40,497 bases of DNA from Butyrivibrio hungatei NK4A153 (GTDB taxonomy: Bacteria; Bacillota; Clostridia; Lachnospirales; Lachnospiraceae): contig NZ_AUJY01000023.1 in the NCBI RefSeq assembly GCF_000424465.1, forward strand, positions 1 to 40,497, written 5' to 3'. Below the pieces are notes generated by a model. The model made no database searches and was not told the DNA's origin. It saw only the letters and a list, made by a program, of their open reading frames with translations. Below, piece after piece: positions 30,672-39,177 of this stretch. Made by a program: the position numbers and the translations under genes. Each line of letters begins with the position of its first letter. Position 1 is the first letter of the stretch.

Positions 30672-32072
30672 ATGAACGGAATAATACAGGAGAAAAGAAG
30701 CTTATTCGGAGAAGCTTCTTTTTATAGAAATGCATTAAAGATTGCGGTACCCATCATGCTCCAGCAGCTTATACAGAACATGGTATCGCTTATCGACAAT
30801 TTCATGGTATCGGGACTTGGAGACGTGTCCATGTCCGGAGTTAACGTCGCAGGCCAGATACTGTTTATTTTTATGGTGTTTCTTAATACCATCTGCATGT
30901 CGGGAGGAATATTCCTCACACAGTTCTTCGGGGCAAAAGACAAGGCAGGAATGCAGCAGGCATTCATCTTTAAAGTGTTTATGGGACTTTCTGCGTTTAT
31001 ACCTTATTTTCTGGTGTGCAGAGTCTTCCCAAGGCAGTTCCTGTCGCTCATGCTCTTAGGAAATACGCAGGCGCCTTTTATTCTTGATGAGGCGGTAAAG
31101 TACATCCATATCATGTTCTGGATGGGACTTCCGATGACTTTTTCTGTCTGTATAGCGACATCTTTGAGAGACATGGGAAGAGTAAAGGCACCGCTTATTG
31201 TAACTATAATCGCTACGCTGACCAATACTACGTTTAACTACCTTCTTATCTACGGAAACTTTGGTTTCCCGGCACTTGGCGTAAGAGGAGCGGCTGTTGC
31301 GACCGTTATAGCAAGAACACTGGAATTTGTTATCTTCACAGGCATATATATTAAGGTGAAACCTGATTTTGCTATCGCATTAAAGAGCGGTATTAAAGTT
31401 GATTTCCGTCTCTTTGGCGAGATATTGAGAAAAGGAGCGCTTATGCTCTTCTGTGAGATGACATGGGTGCTTTCTGAGACTGTAAATACCGCTATTTTTA
31501 ACAGCAGAGGCGGAGCGGAAGTAGTATCCGGAATGGCAGCGGGCTTTGCTATCGCAAATCTCTTCTTTGTGGCATTTGGCGGAATTTATTCTGCTACAAG
31601 TGTCATTATGGGCAAGACACTTGGAGAAGGTAAGCTTGAAGAAGCGCGCAAGCAAAAGAATTGGCTTTTGTCGGGAGCATTCGCTTTTGGATGTGTAATG
31701 ACGATTGTTGGTTTCGTGACTACACTTATCGTGCCGGTTGTATACGGAAGATTGAGCGGCGGCGCTATAGACATATGCAGAAGAATGGTTATTGTTCTGT
31801 CGATATTTATGCCTATATGGGTATATATCAATGCTCAGCAGGCGGTTGCAAGATCCGGAGGCGATACCAAGATGGGCGCGTACGGAGATGCGGTAATAAC
31901 TTTGGTCGTACTTCTTCCTATGATACTTATCCTTGGTAAATACACCGATATAGGCCCTATAGAGCTCTTTATATGTGTAAAGCTTGTTGATTTTATCAAG
32001 ATCACTATTTTCCATTTCTGGTTAAAGAAAGAGAACTGGCTCAACAACCTTGCAATAGGGCATGCTGAGTAA
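30672..32072 (+). CDS. MATE family efflux transporter
   Basis: 466 residues with twelve membrane segments in two halves. ALKIAVPIMLQQLIQNMVSLIDNFMVSGLGDVSMSGVNVAGQI is the MATE opening; the second half begins near KSGIKVDFRLFGEILRKGALMLFCEMTW. Family members exchange Na+ or H+ for drugs or metabolites across the cytoplasmic membrane; the substrate is unknown. Its start is preceded by GAGG. It is followed 24 bases later by an ABC exporter in the same direction, so both exporters probably share a transcript. Confidence 0.95.
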   Translation: MNGIIQEKRSLFGEASFYRNALKIAVPIMLQQLIQNMVSLIDNFMVSGLGDVSMSGVNVAGQILFIFMVFLNTICMSGGIFLTQFFGAKDKAGMQQAFIFKVFMGLSAFIPYFLVCRVFPRQFLSLMLLGNTQAPFILDEAVKYIHIMFWMGLPMTFSVCIATSLRDMGRVKAPLIVTIIATLTNTTFNYLLIYGNFGFPALGVRGAAVATVIARTLEFVIFTGIYIKVKPDFAIALKSGIKVDFRLFGEILRKGALMLFCEMTWVLSETVNTAIFNSRGGAEVVSGMAAGFAIANLFFVAFGGIYSATSVIMGKTLGEGKLEEARKQKNWLLSGAFAFGCVMTIVGFVTTLIVPVVYGRLSGGAIDICRRMVIVLSIFMPIWVYINAQQAVARSGGDTKMGAYGDAVITLVVLLPMILILGKYTDIGPIELFICVKLVDFIKITIFHFWLKKENWLNNLAIGHAE

Positions 32073-32096
32073 ATTACAAAAAAGGAAATATACACA

Positions 32097-33824
32097 ATGG
32101 ATCTTATCAAGAAATTTATACCTTATTACAAACCCTATATCGGAGTGTTCTTGTTCGACCTGCTCTGCGCAACGGTGCTGTCTGTGATAGACCTCGTTTT
32201 CCCGCAGTTCATAAGAATACTCAGAGAGACACTGTTTCTTGAAGAACCTGAGATCATAATGAAAAGAATTTGGATCATAGGACTTTTGTTGCTTGTTCTG
32301 TATTTCATCAGATTCCTGTGCAGGTGGTACGTGACCTACTGGGGACATATGATGGGCGCCAAGATGGAGTCCGGCATGCGAAAAGAGCTCTTTGAAAGGT
32401 TTGAAGCATTCTCTTTTTCATATTATGACACACACAATACGGGCGAGATGATGAGTAAGCTGGTATCGGACCTCTTTGATATATCCGAGCTTGCGCACCA
32501 CGGCCCCGAGAATATATTTATCTCTTTTGTGAAAATAGTCGGTTCCTTCATACTTCTGATGCGTATAAACGTGCCAATGACGCTGTGCCTTGTGTCTGTT
32601 GTGCTTGTCATGGCGGTATTCTCTGTAAGCCGTAACAGGAAGATGAGAGCGACGTTTTCCGATAACAGGAAGAAGGTTGCGGGAATTAACTCATCCCTTC
32701 AGGATACGCTCGGCGGTATCAAGGTCGTGAAGTCCTTTACGGGAGAGGAGATTGAGGAAAAGAAATTTGATAAAAGTAACCTCGCTTTCCTTGAGTCAAA
32801 GAAGGACAATTACAAGCAGATGGCGCTTTTTCATTCGGGAAACAACTTCTTCGAGGGACTATTGTTTGTGACTGTTATTGTGGCCGGAGGTGTGTTTATT
32901 GCCAAAGGACAGATGACGGTTGAAGATATGGCTATTTACGCGCTCTACATCAACATATTTATCAATCCGGTCAATGTACTTGTTGAATTTACGGAACAGC
33001 TTCAGAAAGGTCTTGCGGGCTTTGGAAGATTCTGCGAGGTCATGGAGACGGAACCTGAGATTGTTGATAAGAATGGGGCAAAAGAGCTTACACACGTTGA
33101 GGGCGTTATCGATTATGAGGACGTTTCTTTTGCTTACGGCGAGGAAGAAAGCGTCCTTGACCACATCAGTCTACATGTTGAAAAAGGCAAGAATATAGCT
33201 ATTGTAGGTCCGTCAGGCGGCGGAAAGACAACGCTTTGTTCACTTCTTCCAAGATTCTATGATGTTACGGGCGGAAGTGTTAAAATAGACGGAGTTGACA
33301 TTCGTGACGTAACTCAGAGATCTCTTAGATCATTTATCGGAATTGTGCAACAGGACGTGTATCTCTTTAACGGTACGGTTCGCGAGAATATTGCCTACGG
33401 AAAGCCTGATGCCACGATGGATGAGATACGAGAGGCAGCTGAAAAAGCAGACCTGACGGGCTTTATAAACACCCTGTCAGATGGATTTGACACACTTGTC
33501 GGTGAAAGAGGAGCAAGACTGTCAGGTGGCCAGAAACAGCGAATTGCCATCGCAAGAGTGTTCCTTAAGAACCCTCCGATCCTTATTCTCGATGAGGCGA
33601 CGAGCGCACTCGACAACGAGAGTGAGAGATACGTTCAGGACAGCCTTGAAAAGCTCTCAGTCGGAAGAACAACGATAACGATTGCCCACAGACTTTCCAC
33701 AATCCTTGGCGCCGATGAGATCATCGTCCTTGGAAGCAACGGCATAGAAGAACGCGGAACCCACAAGGAACTTCTAAAGACCGGCGGATTGTATGAGAAG
33801 TACTACAGGATGCAGTTTGAGTGA
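32097..33824 (+). CDS. ABC exporter, fused permease and ATPase
   Basis: 575 residues, AAAAAGGAA upstream. Six membrane helices (about 15-300) form an ABC type-1 exporter domain (HNTGEMMSKLVSDL is a typical coupling segment). The ATPase has Walker A GPSGGGKTT, Q loop VQQDVYLFNGTVRENI, signature LSGGQKQRIAIAR, Walker B PILILDEATSALD and the switch His in TIAHRLS. As a half-transporter it must pair with itself or another; no second half-transporter is next to it, so a homodimer is likely. Substrate unknown (lipid- or drug-type). Confidence 0.95.
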   Translation: MDLIKKFIPYYKPYIGVFLFDLLCATVLSVIDLVFPQFIRILRETLFLEEPEIIMKRIWIIGLLLLVLYFIRFLCRWYVTYWGHMMGAKMESGMRKELFERFEAFSFSYYDTHNTGEMMSKLVSDLFDISELAHHGPENIFISFVKIVGSFILLMRINVPMTLCLVSVVLVMAVFSVSRNRKMRATFSDNRKKVAGINSSLQDTLGGIKVVKSFTGEEIEEKKFDKSNLAFLESKKDNYKQMALFHSGNNFFEGLLFVTVIVAGGVFIAKGQMTVEDMAIYALYINIFINPVNVLVEFTEQLQKGLAGFGRFCEVMETEPEIVDKNGAKELTHVEGVIDYEDVSFAYGEEESVLDHISLHVEKGKNIAIVGPSGGGKTTLCSLLPRFYDVTGGSVKIDGVDIRDVTQRSLRSFIGIVQQDVYLFNGTVRENIAYGKPDATMDEIREAAEKADLTGFINTLSDGFDTLVGERGARLSGGQKQRIAIARVFLKNPPILILDEATSALDNESERYVQDSLEKLSVGRTTITIAHRLSTILGADEIIVLGSNGIEERGTHKELLKTGGLYEKYYRMQFE

Positions 33825-33855
33825 ATTGAATAGAGGTTAAGGTTACTTGAAAAAT

Positions 33856-33913
33856 AAACTTTGGCGATTTATAATGCTTTTAGAACGTATAAAACGCCAA
33901 AGTTTTATTTTTA
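33856..33913 (+). terminator. Terminator of the MATE-ABC operon
   Basis: AAACTTTGGCG (33856-33866) pairs with CGCCAAAGTTT (33895-33905), followed by TATTTTTA. The left arm continues as CTTTGGCGATTTATA, which is repeated at 33921-33935 without its partner arm. Confidence 0.85.
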
Positions 33914-33949
33914 TAATCGACTTTGGCGATTTATAGAGAGGAAATGCTT

Positions 33950-35365
33950 ATGAAGATTGTTGGAAGAAAACGTGAAAAAGATATATTGATGCAATGTCTT
34001 AAGTCGAAAAGACCTGAGTTTGCGGTTGTTTACGGAAGACGAAGAGTAGGTAAGACATATCTTATAAGAGAATATTTCAACAAACAGTTTTCCTTTTATT
34101 CTACGGGACTTACTGATGAGAAAACCAAAGGTCAGCTCAGAGCTTTTAATGAAAGCTTGCTTTTATACGGAAGCACTGATAAAGAAGTTCCAAAGGATTG
34201 GTTTGATGCTTTTTCACGCCTTCGTGTACTTTTGTGTAGTGAGAAAGTATATAGGGAACCTATAGGCGGAAAAAGAGTTATTTTTCTAGATGAGCTTCCG
34301 TGGATGGATACAGCCAGATCAGACTTTAAGAGCGCGCTTGATTATTTTTGGAACAGCTGGGCTTCGGCACAGGAAGATATAGTGCTTATTGTGTGCGGAT
34401 CTGCGACATCATGGATTATCAATAACCTTCTTACGAGCAGAAAAGGTTTTCATAACAGGGTGACCAGAAGGATTCAGTTGTTGCCTTTTTCTTTGTCGGA
34501 ATGTGAAGAACTGTTTGAATTAAATGATGTAGTAATGACAAAAAATCAGATGATAGAAAGCTACATGGTTTTTGGCGGCATACCGCTTTATATGAACCTT
34601 TTTGATTCCAGACTCAGTTTAATGCAGAATATAAATGAATTGTGTTTTAAGGAATATGGGGAACTTCATAACGAATATGACAATCTTTTTTATTCCCTTT
34701 TTGATAAGCCGGAAAAGCATATGGCAATAATAGAAACTCTTTCAAAAAAGAAGGAGGGACTTACAAGAACAGATCTTTCTAAAGAGAAAAAAATCGGAGG
34801 AGGATCGGTTCTTACCAAAAATCTTCGGGAATTGGAAGAGTGTGGTTTTATTCGCAAATTTAATAATTTTACAAAAGAAACGGATGCTTTATATCAGCTT
34901 ATAGATCCTTTTACTCTTTTTAGTATCAGGTTTATCAAGAACAAGAAATTTGATTCGTGGAATGAGTACATCAATTCACCGGGGTATAATTCATGGAGAG
35001 GAAATTCTTTTGAAATAGTATGTTTGAACCATGTGGAAAAGATAAAAGCATGTCTGGGAATAAGCGGAATTGAAACAAATGTATTTGCATGGAGGAGCAA
35101 CAAAGTCGAGAACGGTGCTCAGATTGATCTTATCATTGACAGAAAAGACGGCGTGATTGATTTATGTGAGATGAAATATACAAATGAAGAGTATGCCATC
35201 GATTCTGATGAGCATGCTAAGATTTCTAACAGATTGGAAGTTTTTCGAAAAGAATCCGGAACAAACAAAGCTATTCATATCATAATGATAGCCGGAAGCG
35301 GATTTAAGGCAAATAAATATTCTGGAGTGGTTCAGAATGTGATTGTTGGGGAAGAGCTATTTTGA
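33950..35365 (+). CDS. AAA-type ATPase with C-terminal DUF234/PD-(D/E)XK-like domain
   Basis: 471 residues from ATG 33950, eight bases after AGAGAGG (an ATG six bases earlier is too close). Residues 1-215 form the ATPase_2 domain: Walker A GRRRVGKT (29-36), Walker B VIFLDELPW (110-118), sensor VCGSATSW (148-155) and the FGGIPLYM segment. A winged-helix part (about 260-330: LTRTDLSKEKKIGGGSVLTKNLRELEECGFI) leads to a C-terminal domain with QIDLIID ... LCEMKY (Asp393, Glu407, Lys409), the motif of restriction-like nucleases. The family is scattered in bacteria and archaea, sometimes in defence or mobile regions; its role is unsettled. Codon use is AT-richer than in the preceding genes, which fits recent acquisition. 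Confidence 0.88.
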   Translation: MKIVGRKREKDILMQCLKSKRPEFAVVYGRRRVGKTYLIREYFNKQFSFYSTGLTDEKTKGQLRAFNESLLLYGSTDKEVPKDWFDAFSRLRVLLCSEKVYREPIGGKRVIFLDELPWMDTARSDFKSALDYFWNSWASAQEDIVLIVCGSATSWIINNLLTSRKGFHNRVTRRIQLLPFSLSECEELFELNDVVMTKNQMIESYMVFGGIPLYMNLFDSRLSLMQNINELCFKEYGELHNEYDNLFYSLFDKPEKHMAIIETLSKKKEGLTRTDLSKEKKIGGGSVLTKNLRELEECGFIRKFNNFTKETDALYQLIDPFTLFSIRFIKNKKFDSWNEYINSPGYNSWRGNSFEIVCLNHVEKIKACLGISGIETNVFAWRSNKVENGAQIDLIIDRKDGVIDLCEMKYTNEEYAIDSDEHAKISNRLEVFRKESGTNKAIHIIMIAGSGFKANKYSGVVQNVIVGEELF

Positions 35366-35370
35366 TTTTG

Positions 35371-35401
35371 GCTATAGGATTCACAAATGGAATCCTATAG
35401 C
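35371..35401. terminator. 12-bp hairpin after the ATPase gene
   Basis: GCTATAGGATTC pairs perfectly with GAATCCTATAGC around seven bases. The run behind is GTGTATATATA rather than T-rich, so it is a weak terminator. A related hairpin (GCTATGGAGTTC ... GGATTCTATAGC) occurs at 39099-39132. Confidence 0.6.
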
Positions 35402-35608
35402 GTGTATATATAATTAATAACTTGTATTTCCGACAATTACATCCCATATATTAAATTGATGCATGCTCCTACACCTCCTGCCTGAATAATATTTTGCCGA
35501 AAAATATTGTAATACAAGTGGATTGAAAGAGGGGGTGTCATTGAGCAAACTATGGATATCTTGAGTAAACGAACCAATAAAGGAGTTAAAACAGTTATTG
35601 GGGAACAA
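35402..35608. other. Intergenic stretch without a supported gene
   Basis: The 315 bases between the ATPase gene and the response-regulator fragment hold a hairpin (35371), a promoter (35609) and no clear gene. One minus-strand reading with a strong site, AGGAGGTG, would give a 16-residue peptide (MHQFNIWDVIVGNTSY, about 35417-35467); nothing else supports it. Confidence 0.4.
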
Positions 35609-35637
35609 TTGTTATGTGAAAACAGATATGGTATAAT
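35609..35637 (+). promoter_or_regulatory. Promoter of the response-regulator/ABC region
   Basis: TTGTTA (35609-35614), 17 bases, TATAAT (35632-35637), 45 bases ahead of the truncated regulator gene. Confidence 0.75.
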
Positions 35638-35681
35638 TTTCATTAATGTAGCTATTTACTTGACTATTGGGGGCTTGCGTG

Positions 35682-35849
35682 ATGGATATAGATACATTCA
35701 ATATTGCAATATGTGATGATGATAAAGAGTTGCACAACGAAATAATCGGTTTATGCAACTCATTTTTTATTGGAAAAAAAGTAAATTACAAGATTTATTC
35801 GTATTTTTCGGGAGAAGAGATCATAAAGGAAACAGAAAGACATTACTAA
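35682..35849 (+). pseudogene. Truncated response regulator (LytTR/AgrA-like receiver fragment)
   Basis: 55 residues from ATG 35682, behind a GGGGG site. FNIAICDDDKELHNEIIGLCNSFF ... YKIYSYFSGEEI is the start of a receiver domain: first strand and acidic Asp pair, helix 1, second strand. The text stops at ERHY before the phospho-acceptor Asp, the rest of the receiver and any output domain. About 60 bases later the ABC gene starts; the short segment between (35851-35943, another frame) encodes 30 charged residues and may be the end of the lost regulator or kinase. A deletion that joined regulator start to transporter is the simplest explanation. The promoter and ribosome binding site are intact, so it now serves as a leader ORF for the transporter. 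Confidence 0.75.
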
Positions 35850-35911
35850 AATGGTAGCTGATCTTTATTTGAGTGAGAAAACAAAAATTGATGAAGTGAT
35901 GAGGGAGAGAA

Positions 35912-36589
35912 ATGAATACAAGAAATATAGTTATGGTAGATAATCTTCATAAAATATATGGGAGTGGTGAAGCTAAAACAAATGCTCTTAACGGAATTTC
36001 AATGTCGGTAAAAGAAGGAGAATTTGTGGCAATTGTAGGAACATCGGGCTCAGGAAAATCGACTCTTTTACATATTATTGGTGGAATAGACAACTCCAGT
36101 GAGGGTAAAGTTCTAATAGATGGCGTGGATATTAGCGAGTTATCCGAGAATGAGATGATTAAATTTCGCAGGGATAAAATTGGATATATTTATCAGGATT
36201 ATAATCTGATCCCTATACTAACTGTTAAAGAGAATATATATCTTCCTGCAAGTCTTTCCGGTGGGGATGTTGAAACTGATTACTATGATCAAATTGTTGA
36301 GGAATTGGAATTATCGGAAAAGGAAAACGTTTTCCCAAATGAATTGTCGGGCGGTCAACAGCAGAGGGTAGCAATTGCCAGGGCGCTTATCAATAAACCG
36401 GACATTATTTTGGCAGACGAACCTACTGGGAACTTAGATAAAGAAAATAGTGAAAAGGTCGTAAATTTATTAAAGAGAATAAAAGCAAATCACAAGCAAA
36501 CAATTATTTTGATAACACATGATTATAATGTTGCGAAGGAAGCAGACAGAATCATACGTATTGAGGACGGGAAACTGGAAAATGAATAA
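35912..36589 (+). CDS. ABC transporter ATPase, MacB/LolD/BceA type
   Basis: 225 residues, GAGGGAGAG upstream. Complete ATPase: Walker A GTSGSGKST, Q loop YIYQDYNLIP, signature LSGGQQQRVAIARAL, Walker B DIILADEPTGNLD, switch His ITHDYN. The LIP after the Q loop and ADEPTGNLD mark the MacB/LolD/BceA group that works with FtsX-like permeases. The last codons overlap the permease start, so subunits are coupled. In Firmicutes such pairs often expel or sense antimicrobial peptides under a two-component system; here the system seems to be lost (fragment upstream). Confidence 0.93.
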   Translation: MNTRNIVMVDNLHKIYGSGEAKTNALNGISMSVKEGEFVAIVGTSGSGKSTLLHIIGGIDNSSEGKVLIDGVDISELSENEMIKFRRDKIGYIYQDYNLIPILTVKENIYLPASLSGGDVETDYYDQIVEELELSEKENVFPNELSGGQQQRVAIARALINKPDIILADEPTGNLDKENSEKVVNLLKRIKANHKQTIILITHDYNVAKEADRIIRIEDGKLENE

Positions 36590-38333
36590 TACACAGATTG
36601 AAAAATTGATTGCTAAGCGAAGAGTTGAAAAGTATAAAAATAAGAAAAATCTGTTGGGAATTATCATATTTGCAGCAGTGTTTTTTTTTACGTCTATTGC
36701 AATTTTCTGTGTTGAATCAGAAATTGAATTAGCCAAACTTGGAACTGCGTCTCTATCGGATGTTGCATACGTATTGTTAGTTTTTTTGCTGGTAGTCATA
36801 TTGACCGCGGGTGTTTCTGTAAAGAGCATTTATGAAGTTATTTTAATTAATGATATGGCAGAGTTTAGAAAACTAAAGTTGATAGGAACAACCTCTGCAC
36901 AACTAAAAAGAATATTGAAATATGAACGTAAACTTATTTTTTGGAGATATGCAATTGGGGGAGCAATTTTAGGGGCGGTTGTTGGTGTGATGATTCCTGT
37001 TCAACCATACTTATCTGCGATTATTGGGAGTATGATAGCATCAATTGGTGTTATATACTTTGTTATTTCATGTAGTACAGCTAAATTAGTAAAAAGAATA
37101 ATTAGTCTAAAGGTCTCTGATGACTTGGATAATTATCGTATTCCGAAGCATAAAAGAAAGAGCAATATACATGGCCTTAAAAGAAATACCGAGAGTTTTC
37201 TCGGGCTTCGATATCTTTATGTTAGAGGAGGTAGGTCGGTGATAACCGGACTATCTTTGACATTGAGTTTTTTATTATCTTTTGTAATTCTTTCTGTAGT
37301 TTCTTCGTTTGACATAGAAAAAATAGTGAAAAGAGATTACGAACATGATAGTCAATTTATAATTTCTATGGAAAGAGGACCTGAAGAAGAGTATACAGAT
37401 TTGATAATCAATTCACCTTACAGTGATGAATTGGAAAGGAAAATACTTGATATTAAAGGAATTGATAAGATTGTAAAGTACAGATTACTAAAGATGAACT
37501 TTGAATGTTCAGATGAAAATTTTAACCTTTGTAATGGAGATGTGAATGTTGAAAATGCAAAAGATGATTCGGTGGTTCCTATTGTAATTAATAAAGGAGC
37601 TTATTGGTATCAAAATGGGTCAGTATCTTTTCAAACGGGTGATGTTATTGAATCAATTGTGCATTGTGGAAATGTTGATAAAAAAGTGTCTTTAGTTGTG
37701 AACGGATTTATTGATGATCCATATGATTTGAATATTTATTACACAAGTGATAATAATCTGGATACGTTGACTGATATCTGCTGTGATTGTAAGTGGTATG
37801 TATGCGTCAATGATGCTACATTTACAAAAGATACAGAAAGAATGATGAAATCAATAGTAGATGGAAATGATCGATTGAGGATAGAGGTGTTCAGTGAGTA
37901 TTATGAACAACTTAAGGGAGTATTTGAAAATGTAAAAATAGCAATTTACGTTATTTGTGTAATAGTTTGCTTATTTACCTTCATAAATCTGTTCGATCTT
38001 TCGGTAAATAATATAGATAGTAGAAAAAAGGACATAGGTATTTATCGAACTCTTGGCATGTCTGTGAAACAAGTAGTGGCTCTGAACTATATAGAAATTG
38101 GGATTTTAATTATTCTTTCCGGTTTTTGCGGGATTGTTTTGGGAACACCCATTGGAAAAATTTTATGTAAAACACTGGCTGATCTGACTAGAAGCAACTA
38201 CATTAAATATGTATTTCCGACTAAATACTGTTTTATTTATATTTCTGCGATAATTATTATTGCGTATATAATGAAAAGCTATATAAAAGAGTACATTAAT
38301 AAGGTTAGTATAGTTGATAATATCTATAGATAA
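36582..38333 (+). CDS. FtsX-like ABC permease
   Basis: 583 residues from ATG 36582, overlapping the ATPase stop by eight bases. N-terminal membrane helix (about 22-45), helices about 64-85 and 125-165 forming a first FtsX-like unit (VKSIYEVILINDMAEFRKLKLIGTTSAQLKRI), a helix at about 215-240, a large extracellular domain (about 245-445), then the final FtsX domain (DSRKKDIGIYRTLGMSVKQVVALNYIEI and three helices). This 'helices-extracellular domain-helices' form fits the BceB/MacB-like permeases, although BceB has ten helices. Strong A+T bias in codons. Partner of the preceding ATPase. Confidence 0.88.
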   Translation: MNNTQIEKLIAKRRVEKYKNKKNLLGIIIFAAVFFFTSIAIFCVESEIELAKLGTASLSDVAYVLLVFLLVVILTAGVSVKSIYEVILINDMAEFRKLKLIGTTSAQLKRILKYERKLIFWRYAIGGAILGAVVGVMIPVQPYLSAIIGSMIASIGVIYFVISCSTAKLVKRIISLKVSDDLDNYRIPKHKRKSNIHGLKRNTESFLGLRYLYVRGGRSVITGLSLTLSFLLSFVILSVVSSFDIEKIVKRDYEHDSQFIISMERGPEEEYTDLIINSPYSDELERKILDIKGIDKIVKYRLLKMNFECSDENFNLCNGDVNVENAKDDSVVPIVINKGAYWYQNGSVSFQTGDVIESIVHCGNVDKKVSLVVNGFIDDPYDLNIYYTSDNNLDTLTDICCDCKWYVCVNDATFTKDTERMMKSIVDGNDRLRIEVFSEYYEQLKGVFENVKIAIYVICVIVCLFTFINLFDLSVNNIDSRKKDIGIYRTLGMSVKQVVALNYIEIGILIILSGFCGIVLGTPIGKILCKTLADLTRSNYIKYVFPTKYCFIYISAIIIIAYIMKSYIKEYINKVSIVDNIYR

Positions 38334-38385
38334 CGTTATCAATGCGAGTTTGGGAATTATAAATTGAAAATATTGAGGAAAAACG

Positions 38386-39084
38386 ATGTTTGAACTATTT
38401 GTCGTAGGTGAGTTTTTATTTGATCTGTCCATTTTGGCGATGGAAATAGCTGCACATGCAAATATTTCAGATTACCGAGTGGCTATGATATTTATAGTAC
38501 TGGTTGTGGGAATTGGTATTTCCTTTATTCCGAGTTTACTAAGGGAAGCAGGGATAATAAAAAGTACAGTAAAATATATAGATTTTGAGATGATACTTAA
38601 GTTTATTATGTGGGCGCAGACGCTGTATTTTGCATACAATTTCTTTCTGCTTACAGTGATCATTAATGTCATCTGTCTCTCTTTTTCTATATTGTGCAAA
38701 GTGAAAATATGCAATGAAGTAAGATCGTTAAATATAAATGTCCTTGATGCGATTAATGGAATGAAAAAGATAGATTCATCATACATGGAACCGCATTATC
38801 CGTTTATTATCGGGGATTTCCTTGCGATAGCATTTCTGATGTCTTTTCATGAGAATATGACGGAATTGGCTATATCGGGATCAATCTGTATTGCAGTCTT
38901 TGGAATAGGTATAATTCGCTTGTGGAAAGACGCTTATTTAAACAAAAGAGATATTATTTGCCTGATTCTCATTGAAGTATTGATGATTGTTTTAGGTGCA
39001 ATGAACATGCGACTAATTACATGTATATTGTACGCGGAGTTTTGCTCGAGATTTAGGGATGTTCTAAAAAGGATGGCAAATTAA
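38386..39084 (+). CDS. Polytopic membrane protein of unknown function
   Basis: 232 residues, TGAGGAAAA upstream of ATG 38386. Six or seven hydrophobic segments (about 5-20, 30-49, 70-95, 96-108, 142-155, 162-180, 190-205). No recognised family. It lies 52 bases after the permease in the same direction and before the terminator at 39135-39168, so it is the last gene of the transporter operon and may be an accessory or immunity-type membrane protein, which is inference from position only. Confidence 0.6.
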   Translation: MFELFVVGEFLFDLSILAMEIAAHANISDYRVAMIFIVLVVGIGISFIPSLLREAGIIKSTVKYIDFEMILKFIMWAQTLYFAYNFFLLTVIINVICLSFSILCKVKICNEVRSLNINVLDAINGMKKIDSSYMEPHYPFIIGDFLAIAFLMSFHENMTELAISGSICIAVFGIGIIRLWKDAYLNKRDIICLILIEVLMIVLGAMNMRLITCILYAEFCSRFRDVLKRMAN

Positions 39085-39098
39085 AAATATGATAAGAT

Positions 39099-39132
39099 CG
39101 CTATGGAGTTCAAAATTTAAGGATTCTATAGC
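39099..39132. other. Hairpin related to that at 35371-35401
   Basis: CGCTATGGAGTTC and GGATTCTATAGCG can pair with two mismatches. The arms resemble GCTATAGGATTC / GAATCCTATAGC at 35371-35401, so similar hairpins bracket the transporter operon. Confidence 0.5.
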
Positions 39133-39134
39133 GC

Positions 39135-39168
39135 AATAAAAGGGCCTTTTTAGCCCTTTTATTTTTTA
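39135..39168. terminator. Bidirectional terminator
   Basis: AATAAAAGGGC (39135-39145) pairs with GCCCTTTTATT (39153-39163), with T-run on the plus strand and TTTTTATT-like bases on the minus strand. It divides the transporter operon from the converging permease fragment. Confidence 0.88.
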
Positions 39169-39177
39169 TCAATCACT

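Noticed and set aside
31380..32015. 211-codon minus-strand frame inside the MATE gene
   Set aside because: Shadow of a clear twelve-helix transporter; composition is not protein-like (Tyr/Ser/His-rich).
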